Positions 1-13,109 of a stretch of DNA of 64,000 nucleotides are shown one piece after another. Each line of letters starts with the position of its first letter. The stretch's first letter is position 1. The stretch is taken from assembly GCA_025526995.1 (NCBI GenBank), contig JAHLKG010000010.1, positions 310,001 through 374,000 on the forward strand. Reading direction: 5' to 3'. The notes below the pieces were generated by a model. It was not told where the DNA came from, ran no database searches, and was given only the letters and a program-made list of their open reading frames with translations. Made by a program: the position numbers and the translations under genes. Source of the DNA: Powellomyces hirtus. Lineage: Eukaryota; Chytridiomycota; Chytridiomycetes; Spizellomycetales; Powellomycetaceae.

Positions 1-3000
1 CAAACTTCTGATCATCGCCGCGCTGAGTCCTGCCCTCCGATTGTGGAACTCAATGCCGCGTCTTTGGAACACATGCGCCGCCTGCTCCGGCAAGTGCTCT
101 CGGAATCAGAGATGTATTCAAGCAGTGGCTGGGAGGATGTTCTGATGCGGATCATGCTCAAAGCTTGCGACAGTATACAGCCTGATGTACGCGGTGGCGA
201 TTTCATCGACATTCGACATTACGTGAAGATCAAGAAAATACCAGGTGGATTACCATGCGACAGTGAATACGTTTGTGGCGTCGTTTGTTCAAAGAATGTG
301 GCGCACAAAAGAATGCTGCGCTCCATCTCACAACCGAAAATCATGCTCCTGACTTTCGCGCTGGAATATCAGCGAGTAGAGAATCAGTTTCTATCATTGG
401 ACCCTTTACTATCTCAGGAGCGTGAGCATCTAAAGATCCTTGTGTCTCGAGTGGTTGCTCTCCAACCAGATATCGTCTTAGTGGAGAAAACAGTATCTCG
501 ATTAGCGCTCGAGTTCTTCCTGGAGTCAAATGTCGTGGTTGCCTACAACGTGAAACCATCAGTCATCGAGGCCATTGCTCGGTGCACTAGAGCTGATATC
601 ATATCTTCGATGGACAAGCTGGCATTGGAGCCGAAACTGGGCACCTGTGAATCATTCAGTATCAAAACATTCATGAACGATCTGATTCCGGGTTATCGAA
701 GAACATATCTCTTCTTCTCCGGCTGCCCGAAAGAATTGGGATGCACCATCGTACTACGTGGAGGGACTAAGGCACAACTGGCCAAAATTAAACAGATTGC
801 GGATCTCATGGCATTTGTTGTTTACAACCTGAAATTGGAGACTTTCTTATTTCGCGATCAATTCGCCATGGAGCCTTCAACTGAGGCCACTGACCCAGGA
901 CAGCTACTACTTGAAGCGAATCCCGAACCGTCTCAATCCGCCGCCCAGCAGAAGAAGACGTTGGAAATCACTCCGTTTACGCGAGCCATCCGCCCATATG
1001 AGGAAACAATCCTTTCAGCTTCCCCGCACGTCAAGTTTCCACTCCCTTATCTGCTCCAGCGACTGAAAGAGGAAGAACTACAAATGATGCACACCAGCAA
1101 GAAGCCCGCAGCTGATAAGACGAAACAAGAGATCGAGACAGTTGATGGAGATGAACGGGAATACATTCGAAATATACTGGATCAGTCCGGAGGATGGCTT
1201 TCGTCAATCGAAACAAGAGCTGGGATCAACAATCTGTTGGAGAATGCCAGCAGCCTGAGCCCTTTCGGGCATCAGTCAATCACGGTCCTGTACTCGAATG
1301 TCTGCGCAGCAACGACCATACCGTGTCAGGCTCCTGAACAGCATACGATTGAATACTATCGCGGCACTGATATGACATTGGGACAGTACCTGGAAGAGTT
1401 GTGCTGCAACGCGGACTATCTTTGTCCTGCGAAGTTCTGTGACCGGAAAATGTTGATGCATTTCCGGAGCTACGCTCATGGTCAAGGTCGCGTGAACGTT
1501 GTGATCGAGGAGTTTGCGGCGCCGGTTCAGGGGATGGAAGACATCATCCTAATGTGGAGCTTTTGTAAAATCTGTAATCAAGTTACTCCCGTGGTTCCGA
1601 TGTCAGAAGAGACATGGAGATACTCATTCGGAAAATATCTGGAGTTATCCTACTACCACACGCGGCTTTCTTGCCGCGCCGACATGTGTCCTCATGACAT
1701 CTTCCGAGACCACATCCGCTACTTTGCCCTAAAAAATCTAGCTGTACGCTTCGAATACGAGATGATCGAGTTACTGGAAGTTGTCGTACCACCGAAGCGT
1801 CTTCGCTTCGTGGCTGAGATTCGAGCGAAACTGAAGCAACATGACTACGAGCTGCTGAACAGTCAAATCACAGGTTATTACGACTCTTTAGCAGAGAGAA
1901 TGGAGATGTTTACATTTGATATTGTGGCGCCCTCCAAAGTGCAGATAGCAAAAGAAGCGATGTCAGATATGGGCAAAAGAGCGGCGTCGGAGAAGAAGTA
2001 CATCTTGCAGTTACTCCAGCAGACTCTCATCAGTAGCGCATCGACCGATATTCTGGCGTTTAACGCTCCTCTACGGGTGCTGCAGGAAAAAGTAGTGCAG
2101 TGGGATCTGGATTTCACAGCCTTTGTGAGAAGATTTTTGCAACCTGATACGAAGGAAATACGCCGTACCACTGCAGCACAACTGAAGCGCATGTTCGCTG
2201 ACAAAGAGATTGGGCAAAAATCTGGTGTGCCGGGACTGCCAGAGGAAGCGGCACCATTGGAGATAGAAATGGGGCTGAATCCCACTACCATCGACGCATC
2301 GCTTCCCGCACTAGGGCGATCACCGACATCTGTCACTTCCCAGTTGTTTGCAAAATCCGTGTCTGGACGTTCTGGAACACAGCCCACTCCCGCTACTACT
2401 GCGCGGGCACCGATCAACCGCCGCATGTCTATGAAACTCATGAAAGAACACAAGGCGAAGCGACGCCCGCTGGACGTCACACTATCTTTACGTCCTCAGT
2501 CATCTACTCCCGACTTAGAGTTGAGCCAAGAGAAAGGGTTTATCACGAAACACATTATCAATGCGGTGGAAAAATTTGCCCTGGAAAGTCCTCCCGGCGG
2601 TGATGCACCGGAAGATGCATTTGACGGCCCATTAGTCTATCAATATCCATCCGATGGTGATGAGGAAGATCTTCAAGTTGATCATTATCAGAATCGGTCG
2701 TATGTGGATGAGAATATGCTGTTGCCACTAAGTCACATGCGCACAGAATCCTTCGAAGAATCACTGTACGACGATACCACCACAACTTTAGTAGAGCGGA
2801 AGCGAACTCCCTCATTATCGTCTATCAGGGCTGGTCCCTCAGTTAAAGATGACGAAGATGACATGCCTTTGGAGTGGAACACCATAAGTGGTGTCGCAGG
2901 GGAGACGCCCGAAAGAGACTTCCCACCAATAATCAACAAAGACCTTCGAGAGATTCAGGCAATGGTCGGCGAAAGAAGCTCGATAATGAAAACATTGACC

Positions 3001-4726
3001 AGTCTGTGGACCGGCAATGCTGCTAACTTTGCGCCGCTGCAATGCCCTCTGTAAGTCACACGTCGAAGTAGAAGGATGTCATTGTCTGTCACTGACTTCG
3101 AGCGCAACTCCAACAGAGCTCCGACTGAGCATATTTTCCCCGATTCCAATGTAGTGGTCCGGGAGGATGAGCCGAGCTCTATCATTGCGTTCACATTGGA
3201 GTAAGTGTATAGCATCAATAGAACTGCTCAACTCGCGCTAATGTAGTTTGTAGCTCAAAGCATTACAAAGACAAACTTCATGGAATGCGGCTCGGCGTTG
3301 ATCCGACCGAGAGCAAACCAACAGAGGAACCGAATGCAAGGGTGGTGGTTGAAGTGGATGATCATTACGGGGATACAGAGGAAACTCTGCTGCGCGGAAC
3401 GGGGACTCATATTCGATATCGTATGTTCGCCTGGCGATCCAATGTTCTGCCTCTGTGACATGCTTACCTTGTAACCATCAGAATTTTGGGATGGACCAAC
3501 GCGAATGAATTGCAAAATATTCTTCGCCGAGCAATTTGAGGCATTGCGTCGAAATTGCGGTATCGATGACAAATTTGTTCAATCGCTGGCCAGATGTATG
3601 CGATGGGACGTCTTAGGAGGAAAGTCCGGTTCCACCTTTCTCAAGAGTCAAGGTACTGTGGTTCCCTCGTCAAGTCATGACTGGCAATTGAAAGCACGGT
3701 CTAATTGTTGTGCCTCACATATCAGACGATCGCTTGATCATCAAGCAATTATCTCGGCTCGAACTTGATGCATTGTATAAGTTTGCTCCTGCATACTTTG
3801 AGTATATGTCCCAGGCCATCTTTCACGAGGTGTGACGTGTCAGTGTCTACCCTTGCAGCGCATCTGCTAAAACACTTATTCCACAGCTTCCGACCGTTCT
3901 GGCCAAAATCTTTGGCTTCTACCGGATATCTTTCAAGAATCCGACAACGGGCCGCTCAATGCGCTTTGATTGTTTTGTGATGGAAAACCTATTCTACGAG
4001 AGATCGATATCCAGGGTTTGTGATATTTGGTCACTTTGTTGGACCATGAAGGTCAGTTGACTGATCAACTTGCTGGACAGATATTTGATTTGAAAGGATC
4101 TATGCGCAATCGACATGTGCAATCAACAGGTCGGCAAAACGAAGTTTTGTTGGATGAGAATTTGGTTGAATGTAAGTGGCAGGATTTCGGTTTGCTCGTG
4201 TCTTGCAATTTATTTACTGGCCGCGCTCAGTCATCTATGAATCACCGTTGTTCATCCGCGAGCACTCAAAAAAACTCCTTCGGGCGTCAGTTTGGAATGA
4301 TACACTATTTTTATCGAAACTGAATGTCATGGACTACTCACTGCTTGTCGGAATCGACGCCGAGCGCAATGAGCTAGTTGTGGGCATAGTCGGTACGTTT
4401 GCGGATAGTTTGCAGATTACCGTCACAGTCATCTGAACCGTGACCATTTGTCCAGACTTCATCAGGACATTCACTTGGGACAAGAAATTGGAGAGCTGGG
4501 TGAAAGAATCCGCATTTTTAGGAGGAGGCGGCAAAGAGCCAACCATCGTATCTCCCCGCCAGTACAAAAACCGCTTCCGAGAAGCGATGGAAAGATATTT
4601 CTTGATGGTACTATTGCTGATGATAAATTTTCTTTGTAGCAATTTTTAACTCCTTCCCAATCTAAACAGGTTCCGGACAAGAATATCTCGAAGTCCACGC
4701 ACGATACATGGGGTCCTGTAACATGA
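1..4726 (+). CDS. FAB1: Phosphatidylinositol-3-phosphate 5-kinase (Fab1/PIKfyve), 5' partial
   Basis: This kinase makes PI(3,5)P2 on endosome and vacuole membranes. Ten exons: 1-3050, 3117-3200, 3254-3420, 3482-3652, 3726-3829, 3887-4015, 4081-4171, 4231-4392, 4456-4607 and 4670-4726. They join in frame to 1388 codons plus a stop. The frame is open from base 1, so the N-terminus, where a FYVE domain would be expected, lies outside the window. Residues about 60-290 form the Fab1-type TCP-1/chaperonin-like domain (GCTIVLRGG near 247). A long, partly disordered middle follows. From about residue 1035 comes the PIPK catalytic domain, entered through [12 protein letters not shown] and containing IFDLKGS (about 1236) and [10 protein letters not shown] (about 1299). 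The C-terminus [11 protein letters not shown] then DTWGPVT is typical of the family. Exon 10 codes only 18 residues and was placed by similarity. Identification is firm; the exact splice sites are my inference. Confidence 0.95.
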
Positions 4727-5250
4727 TGTTATCATATCAATTCTGTACATAGTTAGACACGAGCAAAAGCAAATCGCACTTACAAACGCTTCTGTTGACA
4801 AATTACTCGTACTTCTATTTAGCCTGAGCGGCATAGCTGATTGGCTTGTCTTATGCGCTCTTCCGCACCTTATGGGTCTGGAAGACAGGCAATTACCGAT
4901 GAAAGCTCTCGGGAGGAGATGGCAAAATGAATGGATGGAAAAAGAGCCACCAGTGAGCACATTGCAGCCAAAGTGGTTGTGAATGTAGCTCCAGACCCTT
5001 ATATCTACTCAACCAAAACATCATAGGCGTTGAAAATTAGCCGCCTTGACAGAGATCTAAAATGCGAATGAAATCGCCCAAAAACGACGATGGTTCAACC
5101 ATCCGGCGATGAAAGCTGAGGTCTGGATATTCAGAACACCCACCGCGCAGAGTGTGACGCGTCGGCGCGTAAGCGCTGCTGCGCTCTGGGACGCGTAGAA
5201 CAAAGTAGACAAATCCAAGACCTCAGCTCACTTATCAGCGCCCGTCAAAC
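4727..5250. other. Spacer FAB1-IFT122
   Basis: This 524-bp stretch holds the FAB1 3' UTR and the IFT122 promoter. I see no ORF of note. Two ACGCGT hexamers (5157-5162 and 5191-5196) lie 55-95 bp before the IFT122 ATG. Confidence 0.6.
5157..5196. promoter_or_regulatory. Pair of ACGCGT (MCB-like) boxes upstream of IFT122
   Basis: ACGCGT occurs at 5157-5162 and 5191-5196 in a locally CG-rich patch, 55-95 bp upstream of the IFT122 start. In ascomycetes this hexamer is the MBF cell-cycle box. Whether it acts in this organism is unknown. The motif is short and also occurs singly elsewhere in the window. Confidence 0.25.
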
Positions 5251-8200
5251 ATGAGAGCCTTCCCAGTCTGGCAAGATAAGGTGTACATTCACTCTAGATC
5301 TATGTGAGGAAAAATGGGATGAGAATTCTGACTATCATTTGTAAGCCTAGATCCAAGACATCGACGGAAACAATCAGCCGATTTACGATGTCGCTTTCTT
5401 GACTGAGACCAACCAACTGGTTGCGACAGCGGGAGCGGAGATACTGGTGTATGATGCCATCGAAGGAGAGCTGATACGATCGTTGAAAGCCCATAAAGAC
5501 ACGGTTCTTTGCCTCACATCATTGCGAAACGGATTTGCATCTGGGGGTGCTGACAAACAAGTCGTGATATGGAACTCCAAGCTTGATGGAATCCTCAAAT
5601 ATTCCCACAGCGATACGATTCAAGCAATTGCTCAGAGCCCTGTCAGTGGGCATGTTGTTTCGTGTACCGCGTCAGATTTTGGCTTATGGTCTACAGAAGC
5701 TAAGACGGTTGTGAAGCACAAGGTGACGATCTCGACTTCCGTTGTTATCAGATCATCATACGCTGACCTTCCGAGATTGTTGCTACACAGGTTGGAGCTC
5801 GAGTGTGCAGCATTTCATGGACCCCTGATGGCCAGTCATTTGCCTTGGGTCTATTCAACGGGCACATCAGTATCCGCAACAAACTAGGCGAAGAGAAAGT
5901 GCGTATTGAACGAGGAGATTCGCCAGTGTGGTCAGTCGCTTGGAATCCCTCCCCACATCGGGAATATGACACGCTGGCCGTTGTCGACTGGAATCAGCGA
6001 CTGTCATTTTTCCAAGTCAGCGGACGTCAGGTGGGCAAGGACCGTGTTCTCGGTTATGATCCGTGCACAGTGTCCTATTTCGGATCTGGAGAGTACGTCG
6101 CTATTGGGGGCACCGACCGCAAAGTTACACTGTGGACATGCGAGGGAGTGCAGCTTGGACAAGTCTGTGAGCAGGACTCGTGGGTATGGTGCTGCAAGGT
6201 GAAACCAAAGCAAAACTACATTGCTGTCGGCTCTCACGATGGAACGATAGCGGTCTATCAAGTTCTTTTCAACACAGTGCATGGTCTGTACCATGATCGT
6301 TATGCTTTTCGGGAGAACATGACCGATGTGGTGATTCAACACCTATCGTCAAATCAACGAGCACGTATCAAGTGTCGAGATTATGTGAAGAAGATAGCTG
6401 TGCATAAGGATCGACTAGCCGTTCAGCTTCCTGAAAAGGTCATCATATATGAGCTGTTTCACGATGACGCTTCTGACATGCACTACCGCATCAAAGAGAA
6501 GATTGCGAAGAAACTGGAATGCAATTTGCTAGTGGTCACGGCTCAGCATATTATACTATGCATGGAGAAAAAGCTGCAATGTTTCAACTTCCAGGGCGAG
6601 AAGGAACGCGAATGGAATCTGGAAGCATTGATCCGTTACATCAAAGTGGTCGGCGGTCCTCGAGGGCGCGAAGGTTTACTTGTAGGGTTGAAGAATGGGC
6701 AGATTCTACAGATCTTCATCAACAATCCATTCCCAATTCCGGTAATTAAACAGCATGCGGCAGTGCGATGCTTGGATCTCAGCCTTCATCGGAAAGTTCT
6801 CGCCGTAGTGGATGAGCATAACACCTGCTTCGCATATGACGTCAAATCGAAGCAGCTTCTATACCAAGAGCCCAATGCGAACAGCGTAGCGTGCAATTCG
6901 GAACTGGAAGACATTGTTTGTTACTCTGGAAACGGGATGCTGAACATCAAAGCAAACAACTTTCCGCCGCATCAACAAAAAATGCAGGGATTCGTGGTCG
7001 GATTCAAAGGATCACATATATTTTGTCTTCACGTATATGCAATGACGATCGTCGATGTCCCGCAGTCGGCGTCTCTCGAGCGGTATCTTGACAAGAAAGA
7101 TTACAATGCAGCTTATCGAGTGGCATGCCTTGGAGTGACAGAGAGCGACTGGCGACGACTAGCAATGGAAGCTCTTGAAGGGTCGAGACTGGATATTGCA
7201 CAAGAGGCATTTATACGTACGCGGGATCTTCATTTCATTGACCTCGTGCGAGGGTCTGAGCGGCTCAAAGCGGACGGAAAGCTGGATTCACAGCGGTTTT
7301 TGGCGGATATATATGCGTATTCTGGCCGCTTTGCCGAGGTATGCACTTAACATTTCCAGAAGCATTCTTTCATCCGCGACTAACAATAACCGCAACAGGC
7401 AGCCAACTTGTACAAAAAGACGGGCAATCAGCAAAAAGCAATTGACATGTATACAGAGCTGGGCATGTGGGACCTGGCTACGCAGGTCGCTCAGGATACT
7501 CATACAAATACGGAGAACATCTTACAGCGAAAAGCACAGATGCAGCAGGATCGGAACGATCTGCTTGCAGCCGCTGAGACTTATATACAAGTTGGCGACT
7601 TCATGAAAGCAATTGACATTCTTGGACCACATGGGTGGCTTGACAAGCTCATTGTAGTTGCTCGAAAGCTGGAACAAACAGAGACGAAAGCCCTGAGCCG
7701 CTGCGTATACTTCTTCCGGAAAAGCAACCATCATGCGTATGCAGCCGAGACCTTAGTCAAGATGGGCGACATTGCGCATCTGTTAGCGCTGCACATCGAG
7801 TTGCAACATTGGGAAGAAGCCTTTAAGCTGGCTGAGACCCATCCGGAATTGTCTGAGCAAATATATCTTCCGTACGCAACCTGGCTGGCTACGAATGGGC
7901 AATTCATCGAAGCGCAGGAGAACTATCGGAAGGCGGGAAGAATCGACGAGGCCCTCAAAGTTTTGGAGCAGCTCACGGAAAGCGCTGTTACGGAGCATCG
8001 CTACAACGATGCAGCATATTATTACTGGACGATGAGCTCGGAGCAGCTGGAAATTTTGCCACGCGATGTCGAAGTAGAGGCGTTGTCACAGCCTCAACAA
8101 CAGGCTCTGCTGAGATTCCGACAAGCTTATGACCTCGCCGAGGTGTACTATGCTTATCACAACATATCGCGGTATATTGATGAGCCGTTCACCTCCCACC

Positions 8201-9066
8201 TGCCCGAGACTCTCTTCAACATGGCGCGATTCATATTGCACTATCTGAATCACCACGAATCACCAAAGGGGGTATCCAAAGTGTATACCTTGTATGCGCT
8301 TGCAAAGCTTTCGCAAGCCCTGGAGGCCTTTAAGCTCGCGCGCTACACGTACGACAAACTCCAAACGATGAGCATACCGCCAATATGGCAGGAAGTTATT
8401 GATGTCGGAACCCTCACCATCCGAAGCAAACCTCTTCTTGACAAGGAAACATTACAACCAATCTGTTACCAATGCTCGACCATAAATCCTCTGCTGAATG
8501 CCAAAGGCAATCACTGCACCAATTGTCTTGAGCCATTCGTCCCGTCATTTTATTCGTTCGTCAGCCTCCCCTTGGTCCAATTTGCCATCGAACCTGGAAT
8601 TACGAATGAAGAGGCTATGCGACTTATTCAGATGGAGCCACCATCGCTGGACGGGAAGCGAGAAGCAGTGAGATCCAGTGAAGACATCAAGACTGGGTCC
8701 TCTGACCAATTGGCCAAGACGGGGCGTGGTGGTCTGGTTGGCGCTGCTCGTCCGTCAACAGCTAGTGGATCAATCAAAGACGATCCCTTCAGTCGCCAGC
8801 TTGCTGCTCTAGAACGAGGCGGAGGGGCAGCATACACGCCAATCAAAGTGGGAAGAAAAGCGCTTATGGCTATGGACAGACACGCGGTGCTCATACGGGA
8901 TTGGGATCGAAGCTGTCTGCGGCCTGAGTACTATCGTACAATGCTAACGGATGTTCCCCTAGTTCGGTGCTCAACATGCCAGCACTTTTTCCTAGAGGAT
9001 GAGTGGGCGTATCAAATACTTTCCAATGGACATTGCGCCTTTTGCAGAGCAAAGGCTGAACTATAA
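5251..9066 (+). CDS. IFT122: Intraflagellar transport protein 122 (IFT-A complex)
   Basis: IFT122 is a scaffold subunit of the IFT-A complex, which drives retrograde transport in flagella and helps import membrane proteins. Exons 5251-5280, 5351-5722, 5791-7338 and 7399-9066 give 1205 aa, close to the animal protein (about 1240). The start [10 protein letters not shown] matches the family N-terminus (MRA..W.DK), which supports the 30-nt first exon. Its donor, GTGTAC, is weak. The N-terminal half is WD40 propeller (for example [17 protein letters not shown] and [10 protein letters not shown]). The C-terminal half is TPR-like alpha-solenoid. Two zinc-binding clusters close the protein: CYQCSTIN...HCTNC near residue 1005 and CSTCQHFF...CAFC near 1174. 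Similarity to animal IFT122 is strong along the whole length. The gene is the main evidence that this organism makes a flagellum. Confidence 0.97.
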
Positions 9067-10026
9067 AAACTTACTGTACTTATTTCTATTTTTTTCCATT
9101 GCTTTGAGACGTGTCGCCTGTCAGTAATGGATCCTTTGAGCGTCATATCATCATCCATACCAACATCCACCCACGTCCCAGCTCCGGGTCCTAAAGCCCC
9201 GATGCATGCATCGATTATTACCTTCTTTAATAGCTGATCCGTCAAGTGTGGTGATCCCGCGTGACGCAAGCCCTGCCATCAATCGTGATGCACTGCCGTC
9301 TGGAACATTCCGGAACACGTCTGCGCTGCCATCAATCGTGCAGATATGAAAGAAGAAGGACTTGCATCCCCCCACGCACCCTCCAAGCGGGCTTCGAGTA
9401 ACCCCGACACACAGCCTTTCAACAAAACCCTTCAACCCAAAACACACCTACCAACCAATACACCGACTACACCCTTCAAAGAAGCCACTGAGAGAGAGGG
9501 GCAGGAGGTAATACATGCAGTTTTTCAGTCCCATAGTTTCACGGTTCTGTATTCTTTGCACAATCCACCACGCACGTTTGGTGAATTTCATGTGGCTTGC
9601 CCGTTGCACAATCACTGTCTGACACAAGCTTTCTCTCCCTTTCCTCTCACCGGGTTCTCAAAAACCTCAAATATCAAGCAAACCGTACAGGGAAGGGTTG
9701 CAAGCTCCTGAGAAGGGCACATGTTAGGCGAGAGGCGGAAACGCTACGAACTTGCTAGCTTGAGCGATCCTCTTTCTCTGCCCTTTGTTTAGTTTTCTTT
9801 TCCTGGCCAGTTGACGCTGGCCTGGCTGCACAGCACTTACGTGCAACGGTGTAGGGGTGTGAAAACCCTTGCATTCTTGTAACGACACTGCCCATTGTGG
9901 AAACATTCTAAGCCACAAGCGCGTGTCGCGGTGGGACGGGTGGCTGTGGAGTTCATTGGCTTTGACGGACAAATCTGCCCCTTCACGCTCTCGCTCCTCG
10001 CAGTCTAAATTTCCAGCCCAATCGTG
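9067..10026. other. Spacer IFT122-RAD54
   Basis: This 960-bp stretch has no supportable gene. A 121-codon ORF at 9346-9711 shows no recognisable domain and is probably chance. A 15-bp direct repeat (CTGCCATCAATCGTG) lies at 9273-9287 and 9326-9340. Confidence 0.5.
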
Positions 10027-12984
10027 ATGGCGCCGCGACGAGGACGGAAAGCAAAGGCGGCTGGTTCAGACTCGGATGACGATGGAGAATATGCGTCAGG
10101 CACTTGCAAAAAGTTGAAGAAGGATAACGATGACGCGGACTTTGCGGAGTCGCGCAAGGAAGCACAGAATGCCTTGCTCCGAAGGCCTCTGGCGCAACGA
10201 GGAAATCTGTTGAATACGCCGGTTGTTATAACAATAGATAGAACTGCGCTGGTCAGGAAGTTCAAGGTATTACGCTATTGCATTTGCGTTTAGACCCATA
10301 GAAGTGTGCATGTTCCTGATACCCCCCGAAGATTCCCACTTTCACCTCTGGTCAGCCCATTGGCGGCGGAGTAAGAGTGGGAACAACTCTTGGAACAAGG
10401 CCGCGGTCCAACGTGTACAAAGGTCCACTCTATGATCCCGAGGCCGATGATGCTATCGTGCTTCACCATCCCAGAGTGCTGTCAGCCACCGAGAAACTGG
10501 AAGCCCTGAAGTCAAAGGCCGGCTCTGGCGGTCAGCCTGACGTTGAAGTACACGTAGTGGTAGATCCAATGCTAGGAAAGGTGTTACGGCCTCACCAGAT
10601 CGAAGGAGTGCGGTTTCTGTACAATTGTGTGACCGGGAGAACAAAAGAAAATGCGTATGGATGCATCATGGCAGATGAGATGGTACGACACGTTTCGTTT
10701 CCGCGTGTCTTTCTGCATCGACTTACCCTCTATGTCTAGGGGCTTGGAAAGACATTACAGTGTGCGATTCCTGATTCACTGTTGCAGACTGCACATATAG
10801 GCCACTCATCGTTGTTTGTTACAGGCATCACTTTGCTTTGGACTTTGCTGAAGCAATCGCCACAGCCTGGCAAACCTACCATTGATAAGGTTTCTAGATC
10901 GCAACGGGAAAGCCATGCATGTGAGAGCTACTAACAGTATTACTCTGACTGCAGGCTGTGATCGCATGTCCCTCAAGTCTCGTGAAGAACTGGGCAAACG
11001 AGCTCATCAAGTGGTTGGGACCTCACAGCATCCGTCCCTATGCGTGCGACAATAAAGGAAGTAAAGAGCAAACTGAGAAGGACATGAGAAAGTTTGTATC
11101 GGATAAAGGGCGAGCTATAGTCCAGCCTGTCTTGATTGTATCATACGAGACGCTGAGAGCGTACAGTGAGATTCTCTGTCAAACTGAGATTGGGCTGCTC
11201 CTTTGCGATGAAGGTTAGCCAGGGCAAATTCCAGTTCCATTTGGCGAAATTCTCATGATCCTTCCATCAGGCCATCGTTTGAAAAATGCGGAATCGCAAA
11301 CATACGTCAATCTGAATAAGCTGAACGCGAAGCGCAGAGTCATTTTGTCTGGTACTCCCATCCAGGTAAGTTTATCAGCAGTTTGGCTTTGTTTAGTTGC
11401 ACACGCTCCTTTCATTGAAACGACTCATTCTAGAACGATTTAACTGAGTACTTTGCGCTACTCAGTTTTGCAATTCCAGATGTACTGGGGACTGGATCAG
11501 ATTTCCGCAAAAACTTTGAGCTTCCGATTCTAAGGGGTCGCGATGCTGAGGCATCGGAAAAAGACCGTCAACTGAGTGAAGAGAAGCTGAAAGAACTTCT
11601 CGCCATTGCCAACCAGTTCATCATCCGAAGAACAGCCGAGCTCCTGACAAAATATTGTAGGTCAAAGAAGTGGCTTTCAAATCAATCGTATGCTAATATG
11701 AGAATCTTGCCAGTACCCGTCAAATACGAGCACGTCGTTTTTTGCAAATTCACCGATATGCAAATCAATCTTTACAAGCTCTTCACTCAATCCAAAGAAG
11801 TGAAAAAACTTCTTTCGGGATCTGGGTCACAGCCGCTTAAAGCTATCACCTTCTTGAAGAAACTATGCAATCACCCGGCGCTCATCGATCGTAAAGTGTT
11901 GGGGGCCGAAGCAGACTCTTTAATACCACCGAATTTCAGTTTGCAAGGCTGTCAACCAGAATTCTCAGGGAAGATGCGTTTGCTGGAACAGATGCTGGCC
12001 AAAATGAGGTATTCGCAACTCGCACCGCTTCAGCTTGGGTCACGGAGTTTTGATATCAGCGGATTTTAAGGAAAACGAGCACCGATAAGATTGTTCTCAT
12101 CAGCAACTACACCCAAACGTTGGATCTGTTTGAGCAAATGTGTCGCCAACGCAAATGGGGCCAGTTGAGACTGGACGGCTCTATGACCATTCAAAAACGA
12201 CAGAAGCTGGTGGACCGATTCAATGACCCCGCCGGCCCTGAATTTGTGTTCCTCCTATCCAGCAAAGCTGGAGGATGTGGAATCAATTTGGTTGGTATCA
12301 TGCCTCCTTCAATCGAAACCGAAATACTGTCTCACCTGTGGTTTCAGATTGGAGCGAATAGACTTGTATTATTCGACCCAGATTGGAATCCTGCCAATGA
12401 CGCGCAGGCGTTGGCGCGAGTCTGGCGAGGTATGCTTTTCAGCCGACTGAGTCCCAACTGTTGCGCCTACTCACACGATGTGATGTTTAGATGGACAGAA
12501 AAAGACGTGCTTCATATACCGCTTCATCGCCACCGGTTCTATCGAGGAGAAGATCTTTCAAAGTAAGGCGCAAGAAACCTGACCTTCCGACATTCACGCA
12601 CTCATCCACAATCTCTTCACAGGACAAGCTCACAAGCAGTCCTTGAGCAGTTGTGTCGTCGATGCTGAAGAAGATGTAGAGAGACATTTCACGCTAGAGA
12701 ACTTGCGCCAGCTGTTCCAGCTCAACGAGGAGACAATGTGCGATACCCACGACACTTTCCGTTGCAAGAGATGCGTACGGGGCCTGCAGATGAAAAAGCC
12801 GCCAGAGAATGAAGTCAACACCGGAGCACAAGCTGCAGATACCAGCACCTGGAACCACTTCAGTCAACTTGAACTTCACAAAGTGTTTGATTCCGTGTTG
12901 CGGGAGGAAGGTATCAGCTCCCAACTGGCGACATATGTGTTCCAGAACAAATCACATGAACAACAGGTCGTGAAACTCAAATGA
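10027..12984 (+). CDS. RAD54: DNA repair/recombination translocase Rad54 (SNF2 family)
   Basis: Rad54 is a dsDNA translocase that works with Rad51 in homologous recombination in the nucleus. Twelve exons: 10027-10266, 10332-10682, 10740-10761, 10825-10889, 10955-11213, 11271-11365, 11434-11656, 11714-12008, 12071-12290, 12348-12429, 12491-12562 and 12623-12984. They sum to 761 aa. Walker A (ADEMGLGKT) spans the exon 2/3 junction near residue 200. The DEGH box is near 312, followed by SGTPIQND. The second RecA lobe carries [20 protein letters not shown]. The junction FK|IPTF at exon 2 is the least certain; the acceptor at 10355 would also keep frame. Exon 3 is only 22 nt. The C-terminus is specific to Rad54 rather than other SNF2 proteins ([15 protein letters not shown]). 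The gene ends 125 bp from the convergent NOT3 gene. Confidence 0.95.
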
Positions 12985-13109
12985 TTATAGTATGTGAAAC
13001 ACGTAAATGTACAAAGAAAGAAAGAGTGATCTCCATCTGTGTCCATTGGACAGTGTGTGATGGGGCCGACGGGAATCAGTTACGTTTAGAAAGATCTAAT
13101 CGAGAGGCG

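Noticed and set aside
9346..9711. 121-codon plus-strand ORF in the IFT122-RAD54 spacer
   Set aside because: Low-complexity Thr/Pro/Ser/Asn sequence with no domain. The length is expected by chance.
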